A DNA stretch of 64,000 nucleotides, taken from JALCRY01 sp050946575. Its GTDB lineage: Bacteria; Bacillota; Clostridia; Peptostreptococcales; Anaerovoracaceae. Where the stretch lies: contig JBMNVB010000004.1 in the NCBI GenBank assembly GCA_050946575.1, positions 98,775 through 162,774 on the forward strand, written 5' to 3'. Both the position numbers and the translations under genes were made by a program. Shown here one piece after another: positions 25,301 to 32,780 of the stretch (the stretch's first letter is position 1; every line of letters begins with the position of its first letter). The notes beneath the pieces are model-generated. The model had not been told where the DNA came from. It searched no databases and saw only the letters and a list, made by a program, of their open reading frames with translations.

Positions 25301-27323
25301 GGAAAACGTCACGAAACTGCCCGGCATCGGAACGAAAAAAGCGGAAAAACTGAGTGACGCGGGCATTGATACCGTAGAGGATCTTCTCCTGACGCTCCCG
25401 CGCGGCTATGAGGACAGGACGCGGCCGAAAGACATCGCTGAGCTCGTGCCCGGAGAAAGCGCGTATGTCAGAGGCTTCGTCATGAAAACATTCAGCACTC
25501 CGGGATACAGACGCGGCAGGAAGAGCCTGCTCAAGCTGCGCGTGGAGGACGAGACGGGGAACATGGAAGTCCTCTTCTTTAATGCGGCGTATCTGTCAAA
25601 GAGTTTCACGACGGGCGGCGCGTACGCGTTCTACGGCAGGGTCACTGAGAACCGCGGCGTTCTGCAGATGATACATCCGGAGTTCGAAAGGGTCGAGAAC
25701 GCGAAGGCGGAGATACTTCCCGTATACAGGCAGATACCGGGCGTCTCGCAGCGGGATATGAGAAAATCAATGCGTGCCGCTCTTCAGTTCGCGTTCGAAC
25801 TCCCGGACGTGCTTCCGGACGGGATAAAAGAAAAATACGGTCTTGAAGGCATTGCGGACGCGGTCCGCGGCATCCATTTCCCTTCGGGGCATGACGAACT
25901 CGACTCGGCGAGACGCCGGATCGTCTATGAGCAGATGTTCGTGCTCAGGGTCGGACTTCTGATGATGCAGAGCGGCAGTGAAGATGGTATTGCTTTCCCT
26001 TCGGACGATTCCGCTGAGGTGTTCGCCGGTTCACTCCCGTATGAACTGACCGGAGCTCAGAAGCGGGTGATATCGGAGATATATGCGGACATGGAGCGCC
26101 CGGTGCGGATGAACAGGCTCCTGCAGGGGGATGTCGGCTCCGGGAAGACCGCAGTCGCGGAAGCCGCGCTGTACAAGGCGTTCAGAGCGGGATTCCAGGG
26201 CGCGATGATGGCGCCGACCGAGCTGCTGGCAAAACAGCATTACGAAACGCTGAGAAATGATCTCGGAAAACTCGGCATGAACGTGGGGCTTCTGACAGGC
26301 CACATGAAGCCGTCCGAGAAACGTGAAGTGTGCGATGCGATCGAAAGCGGGGAAATAGATGCGGCTGTGGGGACGCACGCTCTGATACAGCCGGATGTCG
26401 CTTTCAGGAATCTCGGCATCGTGGTCACGGACGAACAGCACAGGTTCGGAGTCGACCAGCGCGCCAGCCTGAGCGAGAAGGGTTCGAAACCGGACATACT
26501 GGTCATGACGGCAACGCCGATACCGAGGTCGCTCGCCGTGATCATGTACGGCGACAGGGACGTTTCCGCGCTTGACGAGATGCCTCCGGGCAGGATACCT
26601 GTCCTGACAAAAGCGGTTACTGACAGATCGAGGAAACTCGTGTATGATTTCGTGATTGGGGAAGTCTCGAAGGGCCGGCAGGGATATGTCGTCGCGCCGC
26701 TGATAGAAGATTCGTCGGAGATAGACGCGCGCTCGGCGGAGGGTGTATTCGGCGAGCTGAAGAAAAAATATCCCGGCGTCAGCATCGCATTGCTGCACGG
26801 GCGGATGAAGGAAGACGAAAAAACCGCTGTGATGAGCGATTTTGCGGCCGGCCGGTATTCTGTGCTCGTCTCTACGGTAGTGATAGAAGTCGGCATCGAT
26901 GTCCCGAACGCGACGTTCATGGTGATAGAGAGCGCGGAGAGGTTCGGCCTCGCGCAGATGCATCAGCTGAGAGGGCGCGTGGGGCGCGGGAAGGAGCAGT
27001 CCTACTGCCTGCTCATAATGAACGGAAAGGGCGACGTCGCGCGTAGCAGAGCTCATACGCTGGTAGGCACGAATGACGGGTTCAGGATCGCCGAGAAGGA
27101 TCTCGAACTCCGCGGCCCGGGCGAGGTGTTCGGCACGCGCCAGCACGGCGTCCCGGACGTGGCTCTTACCGAGATGGTGCGCCACACGGACGTCATGGAG
27201 GAGCTCCGCGGAGACGCGATGAGGCTCATCAGGGAGGATCCCGACTTATCAATGCCAGATCACGCCGGGCTCAGGGAAAAGGTGGAGAGTGTGTTCGGCG
27301 GACACGCTCAGCTGAATATTTGA
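25293..27323 (+). CDS. recG: ATP-dependent DNA helicase RecG
   Basis: The 676-residue protein has the RecG wedge/OB domain first (KLPGIGTKKAEKLSDAGI, RGFVMKTFSTPGYRR). Superfamily 2 helicase motifs follow: LLQGDVGSGKTAVAEAA (Walker A), the DEQHR box in VVTDEQHRFGVDQR, TATPIPRS, and QLRGRVGRG in motif VI. It remodels stalled replication forks and recombination intermediates. Length and motif order are normal. It overlaps the Asp23 gene and is followed closely by rsmD. Confidence 0.97.
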   Translation: MIEENVTKLPGIGTKKAEKLSDAGIDTVEDLLLTLPRGYEDRTRPKDIAELVPGESAYVRGFVMKTFSTPGYRRGRKSLLKLRVEDETGNMEVLFFNAAYLSKSFTTGGAYAFYGRVTENRGVLQMIHPEFERVENAKAEILPVYRQIPGVSQRDMRKSMRAALQFAFELPDVLPDGIKEKYGLEGIADAVRGIHFPSGHDELDSARRRIVYEQMFVLRVGLLMMQSGSEDGIAFPSDDSAEVFAGSLPYELTGAQKRVISEIYADMERPVRMNRLLQGDVGSGKTAVAEAALYKAFRAGFQGAMMAPTELLAKQHYETLRNDLGKLGMNVGLLTGHMKPSEKREVCDAIESGEIDAAVGTHALIQPDVAFRNLGIVVTDEQHRFGVDQRASLSEKGSKPDILVMTATPIPRSLAVIMYGDRDVSALDEMPPGRIPVLTKAVTDRSRKLVYDFVIGEVSKGRQGYVVAPLIEDSSEIDARSAEGVFGELKKKYPGVSIALLHGRMKEDEKTAVMSDFAAGRYSVLVSTVVIEVGIDVPNATFMVIESAERFGLAQMHQLRGRVGRGKEQSYCLLIMNGKGDVARSRAHTLVGTNDGFRIAEKDLELRGPGEVFGTRQHGVPDVALTEMVRHTDVMEELRGDAMRLIREDPDLSMPDHAGLREKVESVFGGHAQLNI

Positions 27324-27334
27324 CAGGAGTTATT

Positions 27335-27874
27335 ATGAGGATCATAAGCGGTGATTACCGGTTCAGACATATTCTCGCGCCGGATGACAGATCCGTCAGG
27401 CCGACGGGTGACAAGGTCAAGGGCGCGATGTTCAATATGGTGCAGGACAGGATATACGGCGCGAAGGTGTGCGACCTGTTCGCGGGTTCAGGAAACCTCG
27501 GGCTCGAGGCCCTGAGCCGGGGCGCGTCCAAATGCTGGTTCGGAGACAATTCGCGCCAGAGCATAAGGTATATCAGAGAAAACATTAAAACATGCGGCGC
27601 TGAGGACAGATCTGTCGTAGTGCAGGGCGGGTTCGCGAAGACGCTGGACCGTATAGACGGTAAGATAGACATTTTCCTGATAGATCCGCCGTACGGGAGC
27701 GGACTCCTGGAAAAGTCCGTTGAACTTATCAGCGAGATGGATCTGCTCGCGGAAGACGGCGTGATAATAGCGGAACATGAACGCCATGACGAGATCCCGG
27801 AAAAGATAGGAAAGTACAGAAAAATCAAGGAGAAAAAGTACGGGATTGTTGTACTGTCAATTTTCATATGTTAA
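27335..27874 (+). CDS. rsmD: 16S rRNA (guanine966-N2)-methyltransferase RsmD
   Basis: From ATG 27335 (AGGAG upstream) the protein has 179 residues. It begins MRIISGDYRF and has RPTGDKVKGAMFN, the SAM-binding CDLFAGSGNLGLEALSRGA (46-64) and the catalytic FLIDPPYG (D117-P-P-Y120), all typical of RsmD. It methylates G966 of 16S rRNA. An in-frame ATG at 27320 overlapping recG is possible but lacks an SD. It is followed by coaD, the usual neighbour. Confidence 0.95.
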   Translation: MRIISGDYRFRHILAPDDRSVRPTGDKVKGAMFNMVQDRIYGAKVCDLFAGSGNLGLEALSRGASKCWFGDNSRQSIRYIRENIKTCGAEDRSVVVQGGFAKTLDRIDGKIDIFLIDPPYGSGLLEKSVELISEMDLLAEDGVIIAEHERHDEIPEKIGKYRKIKEKKYGIVVLSIFIC

Positions 27875-27915
27875 AATAATGATTTAGAAACAGACAGAAC
27901 TTAGAGGGCATTACT

Positions 27916-28395
27916 ATGATCAAGGCACTATACGCCGGGTCGTTCGACCCGATGACCTGCGGACATTTCGACCTGATAAAGCGCAGCGCGAAATTCTGCG
28001 ACGAACTTGTTGTGGGAGTTATCAGGAACCCGTCGAAAACCCCGATGTTCACGGCGGAAGAACGGAAAATTATGATACAGGAAGCGTGCCGCGGTCTTCC
28101 GAACGTACAAGCCGACACTTTCGAAGGTCTGCTCGCTGATTATGTGAATGAAAAGGGTTTCAACATGGTCATAAGGGGTCTCAGGAGCAGCACAGACTTC
28201 GAATCCGAACTTACTATGGCTCAGATGAACGCCCGGCTGTATGAGGGCGACGTGGAGACGATCTTCATGGCCACAAACCCGGGATACTCGTTCATCAGTT
28301 CATCCATGGCAAAAGAAGTGTTCATGCTCGGAGGGAGCATTGACGGACTCGTTCCGGACACTGTCCTGAAATTCATGAAAGCGAAAAGAGGTTAA
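27916..28395 (+). CDS. coaD: phosphopantetheine adenylyltransferase
   Basis: The 159-residue protein has the nucleotidyltransferase motif TCGHFDLI (14-21, the T/HxGH signature), YAGSFDPMT at the N-terminus, RGLRSSTDFESELTMAQMN and the ISSSMAKEV end motif. It carries out the penultimate step of CoA synthesis. The length is standard. It lies 41 nt after rsmD and 2 nt before a coiled-coil gene. Confidence 0.97.
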   Translation: MIKALYAGSFDPMTCGHFDLIKRSAKFCDELVVGVIRNPSKTPMFTAEERKIMIQEACRGLPNVQADTFEGLLADYVNEKGFNMVIRGLRSSTDFESELTMAQMNARLYEGDVETIFMATNPGYSFISSSMAKEVFMLGGSIDGLVPDTVLKFMKAKRG

Positions 28396-28397
28396 TT

Positions 28398-29000
28398 ATG
28401 AAAGTACTGGATCTGCTCGAAGAAATCGAAGAAATCGTTGATACTGCGTCGGGTTTCCCGCTGACCGGAAAGATCATGGTGGACGCGAATGAACTTCTGG
28501 CGATAGTAAATGAGATCAGAGACGCTCTGCCGAACGAAATACAGCAGGCGCAGTGGATAAAGAACGAGCGTGACCGCATACTCGGAAACGCGAAGGTCGA
28601 ATATGACACGATCATCAAGGACGCGAACGAGCAGGCCGAGATGCTTATCGACGATAATGAGATCATGAAGAAATCCAGGACCCGCGCGGCGGCTCTGACG
28701 GAGGCGACAGAGGCGAACATACGCGAAATGAAGATGAGCGCGTACGATTACATAGACGGGATCCTGTTCGACTTCCAGGAAAAGATGGACGAACTTTCCG
28801 CCACATATTTCGAGGACATGTTCGGCAAGCTCGAGACCACGTTCAATGAAGTGAACGCCACGCTTTCCGAGAACCGCGAGGAAATAAAGGAAATGGCGTA
28901 CAGGACATCCGTCGATATAGACGGTGAGGCTCCGGCGGCTGAACCTGCTCCGGAAGAAGAACCGGAAGAAGAAGATTACTACGAAGATGACGAGCAGTAG
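28398..29000 (+). CDS. coiled-coil protein, DivIVA/ATP-synthase-b-like, of the coaD-tmcAL neighbourhood
   Basis: The 200-residue protein is mostly a long helix (residues 30-165, heptad-rich, for example NERDRILGNAKVEYDTIIKD and REMKMSAYDYIDGILFDFQ). It ends in a disordered acidic tail (APEEEPEEEDYYEDDEQ). No enzyme motif is present. Similar genes between coaD and tmcAL in Clostridia are sometimes labelled ATPase, which the sequence does not support. A scaffold or division-related role is possible. It starts 2 nt after coaD and ends 1 nt before the chosen tmcAL start. Confidence 0.8.
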   Translation: MKVLDLLEEIEEIVDTASGFPLTGKIMVDANELLAIVNEIRDALPNEIQQAQWIKNERDRILGNAKVEYDTIIKDANEQAEMLIDDNEIMKKSRTRAAALTEATEANIREMKMSAYDYIDGILFDFQEKMDELSATYFEDMFGKLETTFNEVNATLSENREEIKEMAYRTSVDIDGEAPAAEPAPEEEPEEEDYYEDDEQ

Positions 29001-29001
29001 C

Positions 29002-30186
29002 ATGCATGTGACAGGAATAATAGCTGAATACGATCCTGTTCATAACGGCCATATCTATCATCTCGGGCGCGCCCGGGAGGAAGGTACGGCCGATTTTTCT
29101 GTAGTCGTGATGTCAGGTGATTTCACGCAGCGGGGCGAGCCCGCGCTTCTCGACAAGTGGCACCGCGCGGAGGCGGCCGTGAGAGGCGGCGCCGATCTCG
29201 TGCTCGAGCTTCCGTATGTATTCGCGACTTCGAGCGCCGAATATTTTGCCGAAGGCGGCGTGAAGATACTGCGGAAACTGGGTGTCGTGGATTCGATATG
29301 CTTCGGAGCGGAAGGTGATCCGGGAGAACTGTCGGAAGCCGCGCGCATACTGAAAAAAGAACCTGAGGAATACAGGGAGAGACTGCATCAATGCATGGAT
29401 TCCGGGATGCCGCTACCGGCGGCGCGTCAGGAGGCGCTGAGCGGGCTTGTTGAAAATCCTGAGGTTTTGAGCTCTCCGAATAATATCCTCGCGGTGGAAT
29501 ATCTGAAAGCGATAGGAGATAAAGGGGACATAAAACCTATTTTCGTAAAAAGACTGGGCCCGGGCCACGGCAGCCCGGAAACAGGCGGCAGCATCGCGAG
29601 CGGTTCCGCTGTGCGGCGGGCGCTGAGAGAAGGAAGGACCGAAGAAGCGTTTGCGGCAGTGCCGGAAACGACAGGGCGCATGCTTGAAGAAAATAAAGGC
29701 AGATTCGTTTTCGCGGACTCAGAAAAATTCTTCGAGCTCATACGAGCCGCTGTACTTTCAAGGACACCGGAGGAGACAGGCGCCATCTTCGGATGCGTTG
29801 AAGGGTTAGAAAACAGGCTCCTTAAATATGTCCGGCGTGCCGGTTCCAGGGAGGAACTGATAGAATCGGCTGCGGGAAGCAGATATACGAAGGCCGCGGT
29901 CTCGAGGCTGCTGCTTCATATCCTGACCGGATTCAGAAAGACGGATCTCCACGGATGCGATCCGTACGTGAGAGTGCTCGGCGCCGGCCCGAAAGGGCGG
30001 CAGCTGCTGAGGATCATAAAGGAAAACGATCCCCGGTGCGATATCATCTCGGCGGGGCTCCCGCGGGACGCGGGCTGCAGTGCATTGATGAGGCAGGAGA
30101 TCATCGCGTCTGACATTTACAATATCCTTTCGGGGGCGGACCTGTATGAATGCAGTGAATTTGTGAAAACGCCGGTGATATTGTGA
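29002..30186 (+). CDS. tmcAL: tRNA(Met) cytidine acetate ligase TmcAL
   Basis: ATG 29002 gives 394 residues beginning MHVTGIIAEYDPVHNGH, where HNGH is the nucleotidyltransferase motif. MSGDFTQRGEPALLDKW, LELPYVFATSSAEYFA and SPNNILAVEYLKA follow, all characteristic (formerly YlbM). The enzyme makes N4-acetylcytidine at the wobble position of elongator tRNA-Met from acetate and ATP. An alternative ATG at 28987 overlaps the previous gene. Acetate kinase follows, with its own promoter. Confidence 0.93.
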   Translation: MHVTGIIAEYDPVHNGHIYHLGRAREEGTADFSVVVMSGDFTQRGEPALLDKWHRAEAAVRGGADLVLELPYVFATSSAEYFAEGGVKILRKLGVVDSICFGAEGDPGELSEAARILKKEPEEYRERLHQCMDSGMPLPAARQEALSGLVENPEVLSSPNNILAVEYLKAIGDKGDIKPIFVKRLGPGHGSPETGGSIASGSAVRRALREGRTEEAFAAVPETTGRMLEENKGRFVFADSEKFFELIRAAVLSRTPEETGAIFGCVEGLENRLLKYVRRAGSREELIESAAGSRYTKAAVSRLLLHILTGFRKTDLHGCDPYVRVLGAGPKGRQLLRIIKENDPRCDIISAGLPRDAGCSALMRQEIIASDIYNILSGADLYECSEFVKTPVIL

Positions 30187-30205
30187 CTGCATATGAAATC
30201 GCATG

Positions 30206-30234
30206 TTGAAATACCAGCATTTCAGCGATATAAT
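30206..30234 (+). promoter_or_regulatory. promoter of ackA
   Basis: TTGAAA (30206-30211), 17-nt spacer, TATAAT (30229-30234). Near-consensus sigma-A promoter 38 nt before the start codon. Confidence 0.85.
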
Positions 30235-30272
30235 TAATAAGTACGTTTTATAAATTTAACGGAGGAAATGTT

Positions 30273-31472
30273 ATGAAGATTTTAGTTATCAACTGCGGGA
30301 GTTCATCTCTCAAATATCAGCTCATTGATATGGACGGTGAACGGCTGCTCTGCAAGGGACTGGTAGAAAGGATCGGCATGGAAGGTTCCGCTATCAATCA
30401 CGAGAAGACAGGCGAGGAGAAATGGGTAAACGAAGTTCCCATGAAGGATCATAATGACGCTATCTCCCAGGTGCTCGCCGCGATCACTGACGAGGATCAC
30501 GGAGTAGTGAAAGACATGAGCGAGATCGACGCTGTAGGACACAGAGTCGTGCACGCGGGCGAAAAATACGCGAATTCGGTCCTCATCGACGACGACGTCA
30601 TCGCGGCGCTCGAGGAATGCTCGGAGCTCGCTCCGCTTCACAATCCGCCGAACCTCATGGGCATAGCCGCCTGCCAGAAGCTCATGCCGAACACTCCGAT
30701 GGTAGGTGTATTCGACACGGCGTTCCATCAGACTATGCCGCCTGAATCATTCCTGTACGCCATTCCGTATGAATACTACACGGATCTCCACATCAGAAGA
30801 TACGGATTCCACGGAACATCGCATAAGTACGTGGCTCAGAGAGCGGCTCAGCTCCTTAACACAAATCTTGATGACCTCAAACTCATAACATGCCACCTTG
30901 GTAACGGGGCTTCGGTATCGGCCATAAAGAGAGGAAAGTGCATCGACACATCGATGGGATTCACTCCGCTCGAGGGTCTCGTCATGGGAACGAGATGCGG
31001 CGACATCGACCCGGCCATCGTTACATATATAAGAGAAAAGCTCAACCTCGACCAGGGCGTTGCGAACCAGATCCTGAACACAAAGTCAGGCGTGCTCGGA
31101 ATCTCCGGCGTATCCAGCGACTTCAGGGATCTTGAAAAAGCGGCCGAGGAAGGACACGAAAGATCGCAGCTCGCGATAAAGGTATTCGTGCATAAGGTAA
31201 GATTCTATATCGGAGCCTACATCGCTGAAATGAACGGCGTGGACGCTATCGTATTCACGGCCGGCGTCGGCGAGAACGACATCCAGATGAGAGATCTCAT
31301 CTGCAATGACCTCGGAAACCTCGGAATAAAGCTCGACCTCGTAAAGAACAAGGTAAGAGGAAAAGAGACGATCATCTCGAGAGACGACTCGAGAGTCCAG
31401 ATCCTCCTCATTCCGACGAACGAAGAGCTCATGATCGCGAGAGAGACGCAGGATATCGTAAATTCATTATAA
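30273..31472 (+). CDS. ackA: acetate kinase
   Basis: The 399-residue protein opens VINCGSSSLKYQLID, the phosphate-binding signature, and contains GHRVVHAGEKY, FDTAFHQTMP, RYGFHGTSHKYV and CHLGNGASVSAI. It interconverts acetyl phosphate plus ADP with acetate plus ATP, the main ATP-yielding step of acetate fermentation. The usual partner pta is not adjacent. The gene has its own strong promoter. Codon use is very regular, fitting high expression. Confidence 0.97.
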   Translation: MKILVINCGSSSLKYQLIDMDGERLLCKGLVERIGMEGSAINHEKTGEEKWVNEVPMKDHNDAISQVLAAITDEDHGVVKDMSEIDAVGHRVVHAGEKYANSVLIDDDVIAALEECSELAPLHNPPNLMGIAACQKLMPNTPMVGVFDTAFHQTMPPESFLYAIPYEYYTDLHIRRYGFHGTSHKYVAQRAAQLLNTNLDDLKLITCHLGNGASVSAIKRGKCIDTSMGFTPLEGLVMGTRCGDIDPAIVTYIREKLNLDQGVANQILNTKSGVLGISGVSSDFRDLEKAAEEGHERSQLAIKVFVHKVRFYIGAYIAEMNGVDAIVFTAGVGENDIQMRDLICNDLGNLGIKLDLVKNKVRGKETIISRDDSRVQILLIPTNEELMIARETQDIVNSL

Positions 31473-31476
31473 AAAA

Positions 31477-31529
31477 ACGGCCGGCCGGCCTAATTTATGA
31501 TTGACAACCGGCCGTCCTGAGATTATACT
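31477..31529 (+). promoter_or_regulatory. rpmF promoter within an inverted repeat
   Basis: TTGACA (31501-31506), 17-nt spacer, TATACT (31524-31529) is a consensus-like promoter for rpmF. Inverted arms ACGGCCGG (31477-31484) and CCGGCCGT (31508-31515) flank the -35. The structure may be a T-less terminator of ackA or a regulatory site. Confidence 0.75.
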
Positions 31530-31594
31530 TGAATGGCTGTGAAATCCACATTTATGATTACATAGACGGAATACTTACCGAAGGAGGTGTAGAA

Positions 31595-31774
31595 ATGGCA
31601 GTACCTAAGAGGAGAACATCGAAAGCGAAGAAGAACAGCAGGAGAGCTCCTAATATGAAGAAGGCAGCTCCGGGACTTTCCATATGTCCTCAGTGCCACG
31701 AGCCTAAGCTTCCGCACAGAGTATGCCCGAATTGTAACTATTACGACGGCAAGGACATCATGGCCGGAAAATAA
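31595..31774 (+). CDS. rpmF: 50S ribosomal protein L32
   Basis: The 59-residue protein starts MAVPKRRTSKAKKNSRRA, the L32 signature, and has two Cys pairs (CPQC and CPNC) forming a zinc site. The near-perfect AAGGAGGTG lies 6 nt before ATG 31595. The frame is open upstream to 31529, but those residues are leader sequence. The DUF177 gene normally upstream and plsX normally downstream are absent here. Confidence 0.97.
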   Translation: MAVPKRRTSKAKKNSRRAPNMKKAAPGLSICPQCHEPKLPHRVCPNCNYYDGKDIMAGK

Positions 31775-31789
31775 TCTTTTGCAAAATCA

Positions 31790-31830
31790 ACGGGGTGCGC
31801 AGAGATGTGCACTCCGTTTTTGCTTTTTTG
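31790..31830 (+). terminator. terminator of rpmF
   Basis: ACGGGGTGC (31790-31798) pairs with GCACTCCGT (31809-31817) with one wobble, followed by TTTTGCTTTTTT. Confidence 0.8.
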
Positions 31831-31856
31831 CAAATGTTTGCTGGTATGGAAACTTT

Positions 31857-31884
31857 TGAGAAGTATACGGGATGTGGTATAATA
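31857..31884 (+). promoter_or_regulatory. promoter of uppP
   Basis: TTGAGA (31857-31862), 16-nt spacer, TATAAT (31879-31884) with an extended TGG. Confidence 0.8.
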
Positions 31885-31915
31885 TAGAGATTGTTGTATT
31901 CAGGAGGTAGGAAAA

Positions 31916-32758
31916 TTGGCTGAACTATCGTATCTACAGGCGATCATACTCGGACTCGTGCAGGGGCTGGCGGAATTTCTCCCGATCAGCAGCTCGGGTC
32001 ATCTTGCATTGCTGCAGTATTTCTTTAATATAGACAGCAGCAGTGTGCTGTTTTTTACAGTAATGCTTCATTTGGGGACACTGATTTCAGTATTGGTTGT
32101 ATACTGGAAGGATGTCGTCAGACTGCTTTATGAACTGGGAAGGACGATCGCGGACATATGCAAAGGACGCGGTCCGAGGATAAATATAAACGAGACCAGG
32201 CGTCTCGGTTTCATGATTATTGTCGCGACGATACCGACAGGTATCATCGGAGTGCTGTTCAACAAGACGTTCGAGAGCTTTTATTCGAACATCATAGTTA
32301 TCGGCGTCGGACTGATAATCACGAGCATTATACTTACGGTAGCCGACCGCTACGGTAAAAATGCGAAGGGCGTAAAGGAAATGAGGTTCCGCGACGCACT
32401 GTTCGTGGGTACCATGCAGGGGATCGCGATAACGCCGGGCATCTCGCGATCCGGTTCGTGCCTGTTCGGCGGGCTCATGTCGAATCTGAAGAAGGATCTT
32501 GCCGTAAGATTCGCGTTCCTGATATCGATACCGTCGATCCTGGGATCGTTTATCTTCGAGCTGAAGAGCGCCATGGGAACTACGATACCGCAGGGAGCGG
32601 GCGGCCCGATCGCGGTCGGCATGATCGTCGCCGCGGTATCGGGATTCCTCGCGATAAAATTCATGATAAAACTCGTGACGGAAAAGTCCCTTAAGGGATT
32701 TTCGATATACACGCTGATCGTGGGAGCGGCGGTCATCATTTACTCGTTAGCGGCGTGA
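31916..32758 (+). CDS. uppP: undecaprenyl-diphosphatase
   Basis: The 280-residue polytopic protein starts at TTG 31916 with AGGAGGT 7 nt upstream. Motif 1, GLAEFLPISSSGHL (about 15-28), and motif 2, PGISRSGS (about 173-180), hold the catalytic Glu/Ser and Arg residues of the BacA/UppP family. It dephosphorylates undecaprenyl pyrophosphate to recycle the lipid carrier for peptidoglycan synthesis and gives bacitracin tolerance. About eight membrane helices are visible. The unusual TTG start may limit its translation. Confidence 0.96.
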   Translation: MAELSYLQAIILGLVQGLAEFLPISSSGHLALLQYFFNIDSSSVLFFTVMLHLGTLISVLVVYWKDVVRLLYELGRTIADICKGRGPRININETRRLGFMIIVATIPTGIIGVLFNKTFESFYSNIIVIGVGLIITSIILTVADRYGKNAKGVKEMRFRDALFVGTMQGIAITPGISRSGSCLFGGLMSNLKKDLAVRFAFLISIPSILGSFIFELKSAMGTTIPQGAGGPIAVGMIVAAVSGFLAIKFMIKLVTEKSLKGFSIYTLIVGAAVIIYSLAA

Positions 32759-32780
32759 TGCCGGGCATTTGAGGTAAGGA

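Noticed and set aside
31529..31594. Upstream extension of rpmF encoding YDYIDGIL, similar to a stretch in the coiled-coil protein at 28398
   Set aside because: The region is the rpmF leader, a near-perfect ribosome site precedes ATG 31595, and a 14-base match is too short to argue duplication.
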